In this document: piece after piece, positions 54,809 to 63,949 of the stretch | Numbering within the stretch: the first letter of the stretch is position 1 | Layout: every line of letters starts with the position of its first letter | DNA from: Roseococcus microcysteis | GTDB lineage: Bacteria; Pseudomonadota; Alphaproteobacteria; Acetobacterales; Acetobacteraceae | Direction of reading: 5' to 3' | NCBI RefSeq assembly: GCF_014764365.1 | Contig: NZ_CP061718.1 | Span: 992,001-1,056,000 of the forward strand | DNA: 64,000 bases | Notes under the pieces: model-generated | The model's database searches: none | Seen by the model: only the letters and a program-made list of their open reading frames with translations | Told to the model about the DNA's origin: nothing | Translations under genes and position numbers: made by a program

Positions 54809-55699
54809 GTGACCCAACGCAGCACCGGCCTCCTTCTCCTGATCGTGACGGCGCTGTGCTGGGGGTCCAACTGGCCCTTGCTCAAGCTGCTGCTGGCCGA
54901 GATGCCGCCGCTCGGCGCCCGCGCCTATGCGGGCTTCATCGCGGCCGCGCTGGTGGGGGTCATCGCGCTGGCGCGGGGCGAAAGCCTCGCCGTCCCGCGC
55001 GAGCAATGGGGCCGCGTCTGGCTCTTTGCCCTGCTGAACGTCACGGCCTGGATGGGCTTCGCCTCCATGGCGCTGCTCTGGCTCGCCGCCGGCGAGGCCG
55101 CCATCATCGCCTACACCATGCCCGTCTGGGCCGCGCTGCTGGCTTGGCTGATCCTGGGCGAGCCGCTGGGCTGGGCCAAGATCGCGGCGCTGGCGCTGGG
55201 CACGCTGGGCGTGGCGCTGCTCTTCACCCCGCAGGAGGTCGAGATCGGGCCGGACAAGGTGCTGGGCGGGGCCATGCTGCTGGCCGCCGCCCTGCTCTTC
55301 GCGCTGGGCGCGGTCATCGCCAAGCGCAAGCCTCTGGCCCTGCCGCCCCTCTCGGCCGTGACCTGGCAGTTGGGGCTGGGCAGCCTGCCGCTGTTCCTCA
55401 TCTCCTCGCTGTGGGAGGAGGTGGACTGGGCCGCGCTCTCTCCCGCCGGCTGGGGCTATTTCCTCTGGATGGCGGTGGGGCCGCTCGGCATCGCCTACAT
55501 GACCTGGTTTGGCGCGCTGCGGCGCCTGCCGGCCTCCACCGCGGCGCTGGGCACGCTGCTGACGCCCGTGGTGGGCACGCTCGGCGCCGCCTGGCTGGTG
55601 GGCGAGGCGCTGGGCTGGCGGCAATGGGGGGCGCTGGCCTGCATCGTGCTGGGCGTGGCATTGGCGGTGCGCCCGCCGCCCGCCCGCCCGCGTCATTGA
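54809..55699 (+). CDS. EamA/DMT family transporter
   Basis: A 296-residue drug/metabolite-type exporter with ten hydrophobic segments arranged as two EamA repeats (first about residues 8-135, second about 150-285). The start is GTG, 17 bases after the GluQ-RS stop. The second repeat has the usual ending AALGTLLTPVVGTLGAAWLV then GEALGWRQWGAL. The substrate is unknown; amino acids or other metabolites are typical. Confidence 0.9.
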   Translation: MTQRSTGLLLLIVTALCWGSNWPLLKLLLAEMPPLGARAYAGFIAAALVGVIALARGESLAVPREQWGRVWLFALLNVTAWMGFASMALLWLAAGEAAIIAYTMPVWAALLAWLILGEPLGWAKIAALALGTLGVALLFTPQEVEIGPDKVLGGAMLLAAALLFALGAVIAKRKPLALPPLSAVTWQLGLGSLPLFLISSLWEEVDWAALSPAGWGYFLWMAVGPLGIAYMTWFGALRRLPASTAALGTLLTPVVGTLGAAWLVGEALGWRQWGALACIVLGVALAVRPPPARPRH

Positions 55700-55714
55700 T
55701 TGGAACTGCAACTT

Positions 55715-56896
55715 ATGGACCTTCCCCTGCTCCGCCTGCTGCCCGGCCGTGACCGCCGCGTGAAGGGGGGCCACCCCTGGGCCTATTCCAACGAGGTGGC
55801 CATGTCGCCCGAGGCCCGCGCCCTGCCCCCGGGCAGCCCGGTGCGGCTGGAGGGCGATGACGGGGTGAAGCATGGCATCTGGCAGTTCAACCCGCACAGC
55901 CTCATCGCGGCCCGCGTGCTGGACCGCGACCCCGCCGCCCGCCCCGACGCCGCCTGGTTCCAGGCCCGCATCGCCGAGGCGCTGGCCCTGCGCGAGAAGC
56001 TGGGCGTCGCCCGCCACTGCCGCCTGGTGCATGCCGAGGCGGACGGCCTGCCCGGCCTGATCCTGGACCGGCACGGCGATGCGGTGGCGCTCCAGGCCAA
56101 CACCGCCGGCATGGAGGCCGCGACCCCCCTGGTGCTGGAGGCGCTGCACGCCCTGATGGCGCCGCGCGTGGTGGTGGCGCGCAATGACAGCCCGGTGCGG
56201 ACGCTGGAGGGCCTGCCCCTCGAATCCCGCCTGCTGCACGGCACCGACGCCACGGCGCGCATCGAGGAAGGCGGGCTGGCCTTCGAGATGGACCTGCTCT
56301 CCGGCCAGAAGACCGGCTGGTTCCACGACCAGCGCGAGAACCGCGCGCGCGTGGCCGCCCTGGCCCCCGGCGCCACCATGCTCGACGCCTTCTGCCACAC
56401 GGGCGGCTTCGGCCTGGTGGCGGCGCAGGCCGGGGCCGCGCATGTGACGCTGCTGGACCGTTCGGAGCCCGCCCTGGCACTGGCCATGCGCACCGCGGCC
56501 GCGCATGGGCTCGCCGAGCGCGTCACCGCCCAGCGCGGCGAGGCGCTGGAGGCGCTGGAACGCATGGTGGGCATGGGCCGCCGCTTCGAGGTGGTGGTGG
56601 CCGACCCGCCCGCCTTCGCCAAGGCGCGCAAGGACATCCCGGCGGCGCTGCGGGCCTATCTGCGCCTCGCCCGGCTCTGCGCGCAGCTGGTGGCGCCGGG
56701 GGGCGTGCTGTTCATCGCCTCCTGCTCGCACCATGTGGCGCCACCCGACTTCGCCGATGCGGTGGCCCAGGGCGTGTGGCGGGCGCGGCGCGAGGCGCGG
56801 CTGCTCTTCCAGGGCGGCGCGGGGCCCGACCACCCGGTCCACCCCCTGCTGCCCGAGAGCGCCTATCTCAAGGCGCTGCTGTTCCAGCTGCGATGA
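55715..56896 (+). CDS. Class I SAM-dependent rRNA methyltransferase (RlmI-like)
   Basis: A 393-residue enzyme of the RlmI/YccW group. An N-terminal PUA-like domain (RRVKGGHPWAYSNEV at about residues 13-27) is followed by an EEHUD-like region and a Rossmann methyltransferase domain with SAM motif LDAFCHTGGFGLVAA (about residue 226) and catalytic VVADPPAFAKAR. It probably makes 5-methylcytosine in 23S rRNA. I use the ATG at 55715; a TTG at 55700 is less likely. It overlaps the next gene by four bases. Confidence 0.92.
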   Translation: MDLPLLRLLPGRDRRVKGGHPWAYSNEVAMSPEARALPPGSPVRLEGDDGVKHGIWQFNPHSLIAARVLDRDPAARPDAAWFQARIAEALALREKLGVARHCRLVHAEADGLPGLILDRHGDAVALQANTAGMEAATPLVLEALHALMAPRVVVARNDSPVRTLEGLPLESRLLHGTDATARIEEGGLAFEMDLLSGQKTGWFHDQRENRARVAALAPGATMLDAFCHTGGFGLVAAQAGAAHVTLLDRSEPALALAMRTAAAHGLAERVTAQRGEALEALERMVGMGRRFEVVVADPPAFAKARKDIPAALRAYLRLARLCAQLVAPGGVLFIASCSHHVAPPDFADAVAQGVWRARREARLLFQGGAGPDHPVHPLLPESAYLKALLFQLR

Positions 56897-57354
56897 GCGG
56901 GGACCCTGGGCGGCTTGTCCGCCGCATCCCGAAGGCGGCGCGCGGCCTCAAGGCCCAGCACCGCGCCTGGGCCGCGACGATCTACCGCGCCGGTGCCGCC
57001 GAGGGGCGCATCGGCCGGCGCTCACCCGCGCTCGATGCGGTGCTCCGCGATTGGGGTCTCTGGCGCGGGAGCTTCCTGACCGCCTGGAACCCCTGGGGCC
57101 GGCCGGCCGGCCCGGCCCGCAACGCCCGCCTCCAGGCGCGGCTGGAGGGCGAGACGCGCAACCTGCCGCGCCTCGCCGGGGATTGCGGCGCGGAGGGCTG
57201 GTCGGAGCGGACCCTGTTCCTGGGCGCCCACCCCGCGCGCGTCGCGGCGCTGGCGCGCAAGTACCGGCAGGCGGCGGTGGTCCATGTGCTGCGCGGAAGG
57301 CCGCTGCGCCTCGCCACCTGGCCCGGCTTTCACCTGGCGCGCCGCGGCCGGTAG
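56893..57354 (+). CDS. DUF3293 domain-containing protein
   Basis: A 153-residue protein whose core (SFLTAWNPWGRPAGPARNARL followed later by WSERTLFLGAHPARVAALAR) matches the DUF3293 pattern: ITAWNP, an Asn-rich turn, a W-E segment and a Gln near the end. The ATG overlaps the stop of the methyltransferase gene (ATGA), so it is co-translated. Function is not known. Confidence 0.8.
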   Translation: MSGDPGRLVRRIPKAARGLKAQHRAWAATIYRAGAAEGRIGRRSPALDAVLRDWGLWRGSFLTAWNPWGRPAGPARNARLQARLEGETRNLPRLAGDCGAEGWSERTLFLGAHPARVAALARKYRQAAVVHVLRGRPLRLATWPGFHLARRGR

Positions 57355-57370
57355 GGAAGCTTCGGGCGAA

Positions 57371-57574
57371 TCAGTCGCCGTGGCGGTCGTGGTCCGCCGC
57401 GTCGAACCAGGCCTTCACCGCCCGATAGGCGACGAACACCCCGCCGAGGATCAGCACGATCCCCAGTTGCTCCTGCGTCACGCGCAGCTCGATCGTGGTC
57501 CGCGTCGCCAGCACGAGGCCCAGCAACGCCACCACCGCCCCCGCTCCGATGCGGAGCACAATGCCCATGTCCAT
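57371..57574 (-). CDS. Small two-helix membrane protein
   Basis: A protein of about 67 residues with two hydrophobic helices (about residues 5-22 and 37-52) and a C-terminal Asp/His-rich tail. The start could be the ATG at 57574 or 57568; the longer frame upstream lies in the patatin gene and is shadow. It follows patatin by 13 bases on the same strand. I do not recognise a family. Confidence 0.6.
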   Translation of the reverse strand: MDMGIVLRIGAGAVVALLGLVLATRTTIELRVTQEQLGIVLILGGVFVAYRAVKAWFDAADHDRHGD

Positions 57575-57587
57575 GGCTCGGGCTTTG

Positions 57588-58688
57588 CTACAGATAGCGC
57601 TGGATGTCGAGGGTGCTTTCGCGGCCCAGGCTGGCGCCGCTCTCGCGCAGGAACTTGTCCGCCGCCTGACGCCCGTAATCCCGCAGGGTGGAGAGGAAAT
57701 CCCAGTCGCCATTGAACTTGGTGCTGAGCTTGAAGGCGCGCATCCGCGCCTCGTCCTCGATGGCGTGCAGGAAGATGCGGCGATAGCGCGGCTGCTCCAG
57801 CCGGCCGGATTCGAGCATGCGCTGCACGAAGTCTATGGCCCGCATCTCGCTCATCAGGCTGGCGTTGAAGGTGATCTCGTTCAGCCGGTTCATGATGTCG
57901 GACGAGGTGGTCGGCACCTCGGGCCGGATCAGCGGGTTCAACTGGACGATGATGATGTCCGACGCCGGGCGGTCATGATAGAGCGGCCAAAGCGCCGGAT
58001 TGCCCAGGTAGCCGCCATCCCAATAGGCCTCGCCATCAATTTCGACGGCCTTGAAGATGTTGGGCAGGCAGGCCGAGGCCAGCAGCGCATCCACCGTGAT
58101 CTCGGCGCGGTTGAACACCCGCGGCTTGCCGGTGCGGACATTGGTGGCGGAGATGTAGAGCCGCATGGCGTTGCGGTCGGCCCGCAGGCGCTCAAGGTCC
58201 AGGCTCTGCTCCAGCGCCTTCCGCAGCGGGTTGAACTCCATCGGGAAGGGGTTGAACTGGTAGGGGCTCAGCATCCGCGTCGCCGTGTCGAAGGCGTTGT
58301 AGGCGAAGCTGTAGGTCAGGTCCCAGCCCCAGAGCGCCTTCTCGAAAGGGGTGGAGCGGAGCGGCGAGACGGCGAACTTGGCGCCCAGCGCCCGCCAGAA
58401 CCGGTCCAGCGCCGCCTTGGCGCCCTCGCGCCCGCCCTCCAGCAGGCCCAGCGCCAGCACCGCGCCGTTGATGGCGCCGGCCGAGGTGCCGGAGAGGCCG
58501 TCGAAATCCATCGACTCCTCCTCCAGCAGGCGGTCCAGCGCCCCCCAGGTGAAGGCGCCATGCGTGCCGCCGCCCTGGAGGGCCAGGTTCACGCGGCGCG
58601 GCTTCACCTCGCGCAGGGCGGGCGCGGCCGGGGGCTTGGCCACCATCTCCTCGACCATGACGGGGGCCGAGACCTCGGAAGGCGTCAT
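57588..58688 (-). CDS. Patatin-like phospholipase family protein
   Basis: A 366-residue patatin-fold lipid hydrolase. The oxyanion motif GGGTHG (near residue 40), nucleophile motif GTSAG (Ser near residue 69) and catalytic DGG (near residue 219) are all present. The C-terminal region (FVQRMLESGRLEQPRYRRIF) fits the DUF3734 extension of a bacterial subgroup. It overlaps the 3-hydroxybutyrate dehydrogenase stop by four bases, a pairing I recall elsewhere, suggesting a role linked to polyhydroxybutyrate or lipid turnover; this is inferred. Confidence 0.92.
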   Translation of the reverse strand: MTPSEVSAPVMVEEMVAKPPAAPALREVKPRRVNLALQGGGTHGAFTWGALDRLLEEESMDFDGLSGTSAGAINGAVLALGLLEGGREGAKAALDRFWRALGAKFAVSPLRSTPFEKALWGWDLTYSFAYNAFDTATRMLSPYQFNPFPMEFNPLRKALEQSLDLERLRADRNAMRLYISATNVRTGKPRVFNRAEITVDALLASACLPNIFKAVEIDGEAYWDGGYLGNPALWPLYHDRPASDIIIVQLNPLIRPEVPTTSSDIMNRLNEITFNASLMSEMRAIDFVQRMLESGRLEQPRYRRIFLHAIEDEARMRAFKLSTKFNGDWDFLSTLRDYGRQAADKFLRESGASLGRESTLDIQRYL

Positions 58689-59479
58689 GCCGCGAGCCAG
58701 CCCCCATCAATGGACAGCGCCGCGCCATTCACCCCGCCCGAGCCGGGGCCGACCAGGTAGAGCGCCATGCGCGCCACCTCCTCGACCTCGACCCAACGCT
58801 TGGAGGGCTGCTTGGCGAGAAGGTGGTCCTTCAACGCCACCTCCTCCGAGACGCCATGCTTCTCGGCCAGCGGCTTCACCTGCGCCTCGGCCAGCGGCGT
58901 GCGGACGAAGCCCGGGCAGATGGCGTTGCAGGTCATGGGGCTTTCCGCGATCTCGAGCGCGATGGACTTGGTCATGCCCACCACCCCGTGCTTGGCGGCC
59001 ACATAGGCGCTCTTGTAGGGGCTGGCGACCAGGCCATGCGCCGAGGCGACATTGATGATGCGCCCGTATTTCCGCGCCAGCATGCCCGGCATGGCCGCCT
59101 TGATGGCGTGGAAGTTGGACGACATGTTGATGGCGATGATGGCGTCCCACTTCTCGTCCGGGAAATCCTGCACGGGCGAGACGAACTGGATGCCGGCATT
59201 GTTCACCAGGATGTCCAGCCGCCCGAAGGCGGATTCGGCGGCGGCCACCATGGCGCGGACCTCGCCGGGCTTGGACATGTCGGCCGGGCTGTAGGGGGCG
59301 TCGCCGCCGCCCATCAGGGCGCCGACCTCGGCGCGGGCCTTGGCGATTTCCTCGGACTTGCCGAATCCGTTCAGCATCACCTTCGCACCCGCCTCGGCGT
59401 AAAGCCGCGCGATGCCGAGGCCGATGCCCGAGGTGGATCCGGTGATGAGGGCCGCCTGGCCTTCGAGGATGCGTTCCAT
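58685..59479 (-). CDS. bdhA: 3-hydroxybutyrate dehydrogenase
   Basis: A 264-residue SDR enzyme that interconverts 3-hydroxybutyrate and acetoacetate with NAD. The cofactor motif TGSTSGIG is near residue 12, NNAG near 90, and the catalytic YVAAK near 155; the VASAHGLVASPYKSAY block and the C-terminal IDGGWLA are typical of 3-hydroxybutyrate dehydrogenase. The ATG at 59479 has AGG five to seven bases upstream. It is the first gene of an operon with the patatin-like gene. Confidence 0.93.
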   Translation of the reverse strand: MERILEGQAALITGSTSGIGLGIARLYAEAGAKVMLNGFGKSEEIAKARAEVGALMGGGDAPYSPADMSKPGEVRAMVAAAESAFGRLDILVNNAGIQFVSPVQDFPDEKWDAIIAINMSSNFHAIKAAMPGMLARKYGRIINVASAHGLVASPYKSAYVAAKHGVVGMTKSIALEIAESPMTCNAICPGFVRTPLAEAQVKPLAEKHGVSEEVALKDHLLAKQPSKRWVEVEEVARMALYLVGPGSGGVNGAALSIDGGWLAA

Positions 59480-59573
59480 GCCGCCTGTCTCCAAACCCTT
59501 GCAACGTGTGGATAGGCCCATTGCTGCACCGCATCAACATCCGACCCGCGGGCCGCGCCGGGTGGGCCGGAGG

Positions 59574-59603
59574 TTGACGCGGAGGCCGCCCCCTTCCTAT
59601 ACC
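59574..59603 (+). promoter_or_regulatory. Probable sigma-70 promoter of rpmH
   Basis: TTGACG (59574-59579) and TATACC (59598-59603) are separated by 18 bases and lie about 70 bases before the rpmH start. This is the best vegetative promoter I can see in the window and suits a ribosomal-protein operon. Confidence 0.6.
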
Positions 59604-59673
59604 CCCCACAGCACGGGACAGCCTATGGCGGTCCCGCCCTTTCCATTTGCTTACGCCCGTTCAGGAGCCCGCC

Positions 59674-59808
59674 GTGAAGCGCACCTATCAGCCCTCCAAG
59701 CTCGTCCGCAAGCGGCGCCATGGCTTCCGTGCCCGTTCGGCCACGGTGGCGGGCCGCAAGATCCTGGCCAACCGCCGCTCGAAGGGCCGCGCCAAGCTCT
59801 CCGCCTGA
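59674..59808 (+). CDS. rpmH: 50S ribosomal protein L34
   Basis: A 44-residue basic protein, [20 protein letters not shown] at its start, identical in pattern to bacterial L34. It begins with a GTG, with GGAG seven bases upstream. It heads the rpmH-rnpA-yidD-yidC-yihA order found in most bacteria. Confidence 0.98.
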   Translation: MKRTYQPSKLVRKRRHGFRARSATVAGRKILANRRSKGRAKLSA

Positions 59809-59839
59809 TCGCGCCACACGCGGCGCGGGAGACCCCGCG

Positions 59840-60187
59840 ATGCCTGCTGCCCCGCCCGCACGGCTGAAGCGCCGCGCGGAATTCCTCCGTGCTGCGCGCG
59901 AAGGCCGCAAGGTCGGGCGCGGGACGCTCGTCGTGCAGGCCCTGCCGCGCGCCGACGAGGCCACGCGGCTGGGCTTCACCGCGACGAAGAAGATCGGCAA
60001 CGCCGTGGTCCGCAACCGTGCCAAGCGCCGGTTGCGCGCCATGGCGCGCCTGGCGCTGGAGGCCACCCCGGCCCCAGGCTGGGATCTGGTGCTCATCGCC
60101 CGTGACGGGACCGCGACCTGCCCCTTCCCCACCCTGCGGGCCGAATTCGAATCGGCGCTGGCCAAGGCCGGGGTGCGGGCGCCATGA
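59840..60187 (+). CDS. rnpA: Ribonuclease P protein component
   Basis: A 115-residue basic protein that assists the RNase P RNA in cutting tRNA 5' leaders. The RNR signature is visible as NAVVRNRAKRRLRAMAR near residue 55. The ATG at 59840 follows rpmH by 31 bases, and the stop overlaps yidD by four bases. The frame extends upstream through rpmH as shadow. Confidence 0.96.
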   Translation: MPAAPPARLKRRAEFLRAAREGRKVGRGTLVVQALPRADEATRLGFTATKKIGNAVVRNRAKRRLRAMARLALEATPAPGWDLVLIARDGTATCPFPTLRAEFESALAKAGVRAP

Positions 60188-60477
60188 ACCCCGCCCAGCA
60201 TGTGCTGAAGGGCGCCATCGTCACCTATCAGTGGACGCTGCGCCCCTTCATCGGGGCGAATTGCCGTTTCCACCCCTCCTGCTCGCACTACGCGATCGAG
60301 GCCGTGACCGAACACGGCGCGGTGAAGGGTGCCGCCATGTCCGCCTGGCGCATCCTGCGCTGCAACCCCTGGAATGCCGGCGGCTATGATCCCGTGCCGC
60401 CGCGCAGGCCGGGGCTGAACCGCCTCCGACCCGCCGCCTCCCCTTCCGCCGGCCCCGATACCCGCCCCGAGAGTTGA
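60184..60477 (+). CDS. yidD: Membrane protein insertion efficiency factor YidD
   Basis: A 97-residue YidD with the diagnostic cysteine pattern CRFHPSCSHYAIEA (about residues 22-35) and WRILRCNPWNAGGYDPVP (about 57-74). It aids YidC-dependent membrane protein insertion. The ATG overlaps the rnpA stop by four bases, and yidC starts nine bases downstream. Confidence 0.96.
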   Translation: MNPAQHVLKGAIVTYQWTLRPFIGANCRFHPSCSHYAIEAVTEHGAVKGAAMSAWRILRCNPWNAGGYDPVPPRRPGLNRLRPAASPSAGPDTRPES

Positions 60478-60486
60478 TCGAGACCC

Positions 60487-62348
60487 ATGGACCAGAAGCG
60501 CCTCCTGGCGGCCATCGCCCTTTCCGTCGGCATCCTGCTGCTCTTCGAGATGTGGAACCGCGGCAACGCCCCGGTGCCGCCGCCGCGCCCCGTGGCCACG
60601 CAGCAGGCCGATGTGCCGCTGCCGGCCGTGCCCGCGCCCGCCACGCCCCAAGTGGCGCCGGGTGCGGTGCCGGGTGCGCCGCAAGCGGCCAGCCCCGGTG
60701 AGACCGCCGTCACCGCCGCGCCCCCCGCCGTCCCGGCGCAGCGCGTGCAGGTGGAGAACACCCGCGTGCAGGGCGCCCTCTCGGCCCGTGGCCTCTCGCT
60801 CGACCAGCTGACCCTGCGCGACTACCGCGAGACGGTGGAGCGCAACAGCCCGAACGTCACCTTGCTGGCCCCCGCGGCCGGCCGGAGGGCTACTTCGCGC
60901 AATGGGGCTGGACCCAGGCCGATGGCCGCACGCCGGTTCCCAACAACGACACCGACTGGACGGTGACGGGCGGGCCCCTCGGCCCCAACAGCCCCGTCAC
61001 CTTCCGCTGGGACAATGGCCAGGGCCAGATCTTCCAGGCGGTGGTCTCGCTCGACGCGAACTACATGTTCGAGGTGCGGCAATCGGTGGAGAACACCTCC
61101 GAGCAGGCCGTGACTGTGCTGCCCTGGGCCCGCATCCGCCGCGAGCGCACGCCCCAGGTGCAGGGCTTCTTCATCCTGCACGAGGGCTTCATCGCCGTGC
61201 AGGATGGCCGCCTGACGGAAATGACCTACAGCAACGGGCGCGACCAGGGGAATTCCCGCCGCGCCCTGGGCTCGGCCTGGGAGAACGAGGCGAGCGAGGG
61301 CTGGGCCGGCCTGTCCGACAAGTACTGGCTGACGGCGCTGACCCGCCTCGACCGCAATGAGCGCGTCCGCAGCGCCTTCCGCCACATCCCCGATGCCGGG
61401 GTGGACCGTTGGCAGGTGGACATCGCGCCCGCCGCGCCGCAGCTGATCGCGCCCGGGCAGAGCGCGGGCTTCGGCAGTCGCCTCTTCGCCGGCGCCAAGG
61501 AAGTGCGCCTGCTGGACGATTACCGCGACCGTCTGAACATCCAGGATTTCGACAAGGCGATTGATTTCGGCTGGTTCTACTTCATCACCAAGCCGTTCTT
61601 CTATGCGCTGGACTATCTGTTCATCCTGACCGGCAATTTCGGCGTGGCCATCCTGATCTTCACGCTGGCGCTCAAGATCCTGTTTTTCCCGCTGGCCAAC
61701 AAGGCCTACAAGTCCATGAGCCGCATGCGGCTGGTGGCGCCGAAGATGCAGGAAATCCGCGAGCGCTACAAAGAAGACCCGCAGAAGATGCAGGCGGAGA
61801 TGATGGCGCTCTACAAGAGCGAGAAGATCAATCCCGCCTCGGGCTGCCTGCCCATCCTGGTGCAGATTCCCGTCTTCTTCGCGCTCTACAAGGTGCTCTT
61901 CGTCACTATCGAGATGCGCCACGCGCCCTTCTTCGGCTGGATCCGTGACCTGTCGGACATGGACCCGACCAACGCCTTCACGCTGTTCGGCCTCATTCCC
62001 TGGGATCCGCCGCTGTTCCTGCACCTGCCGGTCTGGGCGATCCTGATGGGCCTGACCATGTTCGTGCAGCAGAAGCTGAACCCGCAGCCGCCCGACCCGA
62101 TCCAGCAGAAGATCTTCGCCTGGCTGCCGGTGATCTTCACCTTCATGCTGGCGAGCTTCCCCGCGGGCCTGGTCATCTACTGGACCTGGAACAACCTGCT
62201 CTCCATCGCGCAGCAGTGGTACATCATGCGGCTCGATGCGAAGGCCCAGGCGGCCAAGCCGCCCGCGCAAGGCGGCACCGGGGGCGCGCCCCCGCCCGCC
62301 CCCAAGGGCGGCGGCAAGCTGGCCGGCCCGGCCGCGGCGAAGAAGTGA
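60487..62348 (+). pseudogene. yidC: Membrane protein insertase YidC, interrupted by an apparent frameshift
   Basis: Two frames make one YidC of about 620 residues. The first (60487 to about 60876) has the N-terminal anchor and a Pro/Ala-rich linker. The second runs to 62348 and holds the rest of the periplasmic domain and the five-helix insertase core (LILIFTLALKILFFPLANK region, FFALYKVLFVTIEMRHAPFF, and a Lys-rich tail). The shift lies at GCGGC (60874-60878), where one extra G would give APAGRPEGYFAQWGW in one frame. YidC is essential in studied bacteria, so a sequencing or assembly error is the likelier cause. Confidence 0.93.
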
Positions 62349-63013
62349 CGGAGCTTCCCGCCGGCGGCCTGCTGGAGGCGCGCGACGAGGAGGAGCGCGC
62401 CGCCCTCATCGAGGCCGGACGCCTGCTCTTCGCCCGCCCCTGCACCTTCTTCACCGCCGCCCAGGCGCTGGACCACCTGCCCCCGCCGGATGGCGTGGAG
62501 GTGGCGCTGGCCGGGCGCTCGAATGTCGGCAAGTCCTCGCTGATGAACGCGCTGACGGGGCAGAACGCCCTCGCCCGCGTCTCGCACACGCCCGGGCGCA
62601 CCAAGCAGTTGAACTTCTTCACCATCGAGGGCCGCCTGACCCTGGTGGACATGCCGGGCTATGGCTTCGCCAAGGCCGCCAAGTCGGTGAAGGAGGATTG
62701 GCAGGGCCTGATGTTCAACTTCCTGCGCGGCCGGCCCAATTTGCGGCGCGTGCTGCTGCTGCTGGACGCGCGCATCGAGACCAAGGCCTCGGACCACGCG
62801 GTGATGGACCTGCTCGACAAGGCCGCCGTCGCCTTCCAGCTCGTGCTCACCAAGGCCGATGATGTGAAGCCCGCCGCACTGGCCGCCCGCCAGGCCGAGG
62901 TGGAAGGCCTGGCGCGCAAGCACCCCGCCGGCCACCCGCTGGTGCTCACCACCAGCAGCCGCACCGGCCGCGGCATGGAAGAGCTGCGCGCGGAACTCGC
63001 CGCCCTCGCTTGA
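62345..63013 (+). CDS. yihA: Ribosome biogenesis GTP-binding protein YihA/YsxC
   Basis: A 222-residue GTPase (EngB) needed for large-subunit assembly. G1 is AGRSNVGKSS (near residue 57), the G3 region is VDMPGYGF and G4 is TKAD. The GTG at 62345 overlaps the yidC stop (GTGA), which is why I prefer it; a longer frame begins in yidC and is shadow. Confidence 0.95.
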   Translation: MTELPAGGLLEARDEEERAALIEAGRLLFARPCTFFTAAQALDHLPPPDGVEVALAGRSNVGKSSLMNALTGQNALARVSHTPGRTKQLNFFTIEGRLTLVDMPGYGFAKAAKSVKEDWQGLMFNFLRGRPNLRRVLLLLDARIETKASDHAVMDLLDKAAVAFQLVLTKADDVKPAALAARQAEVEGLARKHPAGHPLVLTTSSRTGRGMEELRAELAALA

Positions 63014-63064
63014 CGGATCGCGCCCCGCGCCGGATAGCGCGGTCCAGGTTTCGAGGAATGCCAG

Positions 63065-63949
63065 ATGGCCGATGACGCGCTCACCCAGATGCAGACCCTG
63101 ATCGGCGCGCTGCCCTACCTGAAGCGCTATGACGACCAGATCGTCGTCGTGAAGTATGGCGGCCACGCCATGGGCGAGGAGCACGCCGCCGACCGCTTCG
63201 GCCGCGACATCGCGCTGCTGGAGCAGGTGGGCGTGAACCCCGTGGTGGTCCATGGCGGCGGGCCGCAGATCAACGCCATGCTGTCGCGGCTGGGTGTGAA
63301 GTCCACCTTCGTCCAGGGCCTGCGCGTGACCGATGCGCAGATGGTGGAGGTGGTCGAGATGGTCCTGGCCGGCACCGTCAACAAGCAGCTCGCTTCCGCC
63401 ATCACGCGGGCGGGCTGCATGGCCGTCGGCATCTCGGGCAAGGATGGCGGGCTGGTGCGCGCCCGCAAGGCCACGCGCACCATGAAGGACCCCGGCTCCA
63501 ACATCGAGCAGGTGCTGGACCTTGGCCTGGTGGGTGAGCCCGAGAGCGTGGACACCCGCGTCCTGGAATTGCTGATTGACGCCGACATCGTCCCCGTCAT
63601 CGCGCCCGTGGGCGTGGGGGCGGATGGGCAGACCTACAACATCAACGCCGACACCGTCTCGGGCGCCATCGCGGGGGCGCTGCGGGCCGAGCGCATGCTG
63701 ATGCTGACCGATGTCGCCGGCGTGATGGATGCGAACAAGAACTTCATCCCCGAGATGACGGTGGCCGAGGCCCGCGCCGGCATCGCGGCGGGCTGGATCG
63801 CGGGCGGCATGATCCCCAAGGTCGAGACCTGCATCCATGCGGTCGAGCAGGGGGTGAAGGGCGCCGTCATCCTGGATGGCCGCCTGCCCCACGCCGTGCT
63901 GCGCGAGCTGCTGACCGATGGCGGGGCCGGCACGCTGATCCGGCCCTGA
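63065..63949 (+). CDS. argB: Acetylglutamate kinase
   Basis: A 294-residue amino acid kinase that phosphorylates N-acetyl-L-glutamate in arginine synthesis. The nucleotide and substrate loops are clear: [10 protein letters not shown] (near residue 28) and [14 protein letters not shown] (near 61); [13 protein letters not shown] lies near the end. ATG start with GAGGAA upstream, 51 bases after yihA. The remaining 51 bases of the window contain no gene I can support. Confidence 0.97.
   Translation: MADDALTQMQTLIGALPYLKRYDDQIVVVKYGGHAMGEEHAADRFGRDIALLEQVGVNPVVVHGGGPQINAMLSRLGVKSTFVQGLRVTDAQMVEVVEMVLAGTVNKQLASAITRAGCMAVGISGKDGGLVRARKATRTMKDPGSNIEQVLDLGLVGEPESVDTRVLELLIDADIVPVIAPVGVGADGQTYNINADTVSGAIAGALRAERMLMLTDVAGVMDANKNFIPEMTVAEARAGIAAGWIAGGMIPKVETCIHAVEQGVKGAVILDGRLPHAVLRELLTDGGAGTLIRP

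Noticed and set aside
54566-56842. A 758-codon minus-strand frame over the GluQ-RS, EamA and RlmI-like genes
   Set aside because: It spans three recognised plus-strand genes and is His/Gly/Arg-rich shadow.
59507-59515. TGTGGATAG, one mismatch from a DnaA box, near rpmH
   Set aside because: A single imperfect box without dnaA, AT-rich unwinding element or further boxes is not an origin.
62177-63892. A 571-codon minus-strand frame over yihA and argB
   Set aside because: Antisense to two conserved housekeeping genes; no domain signal.
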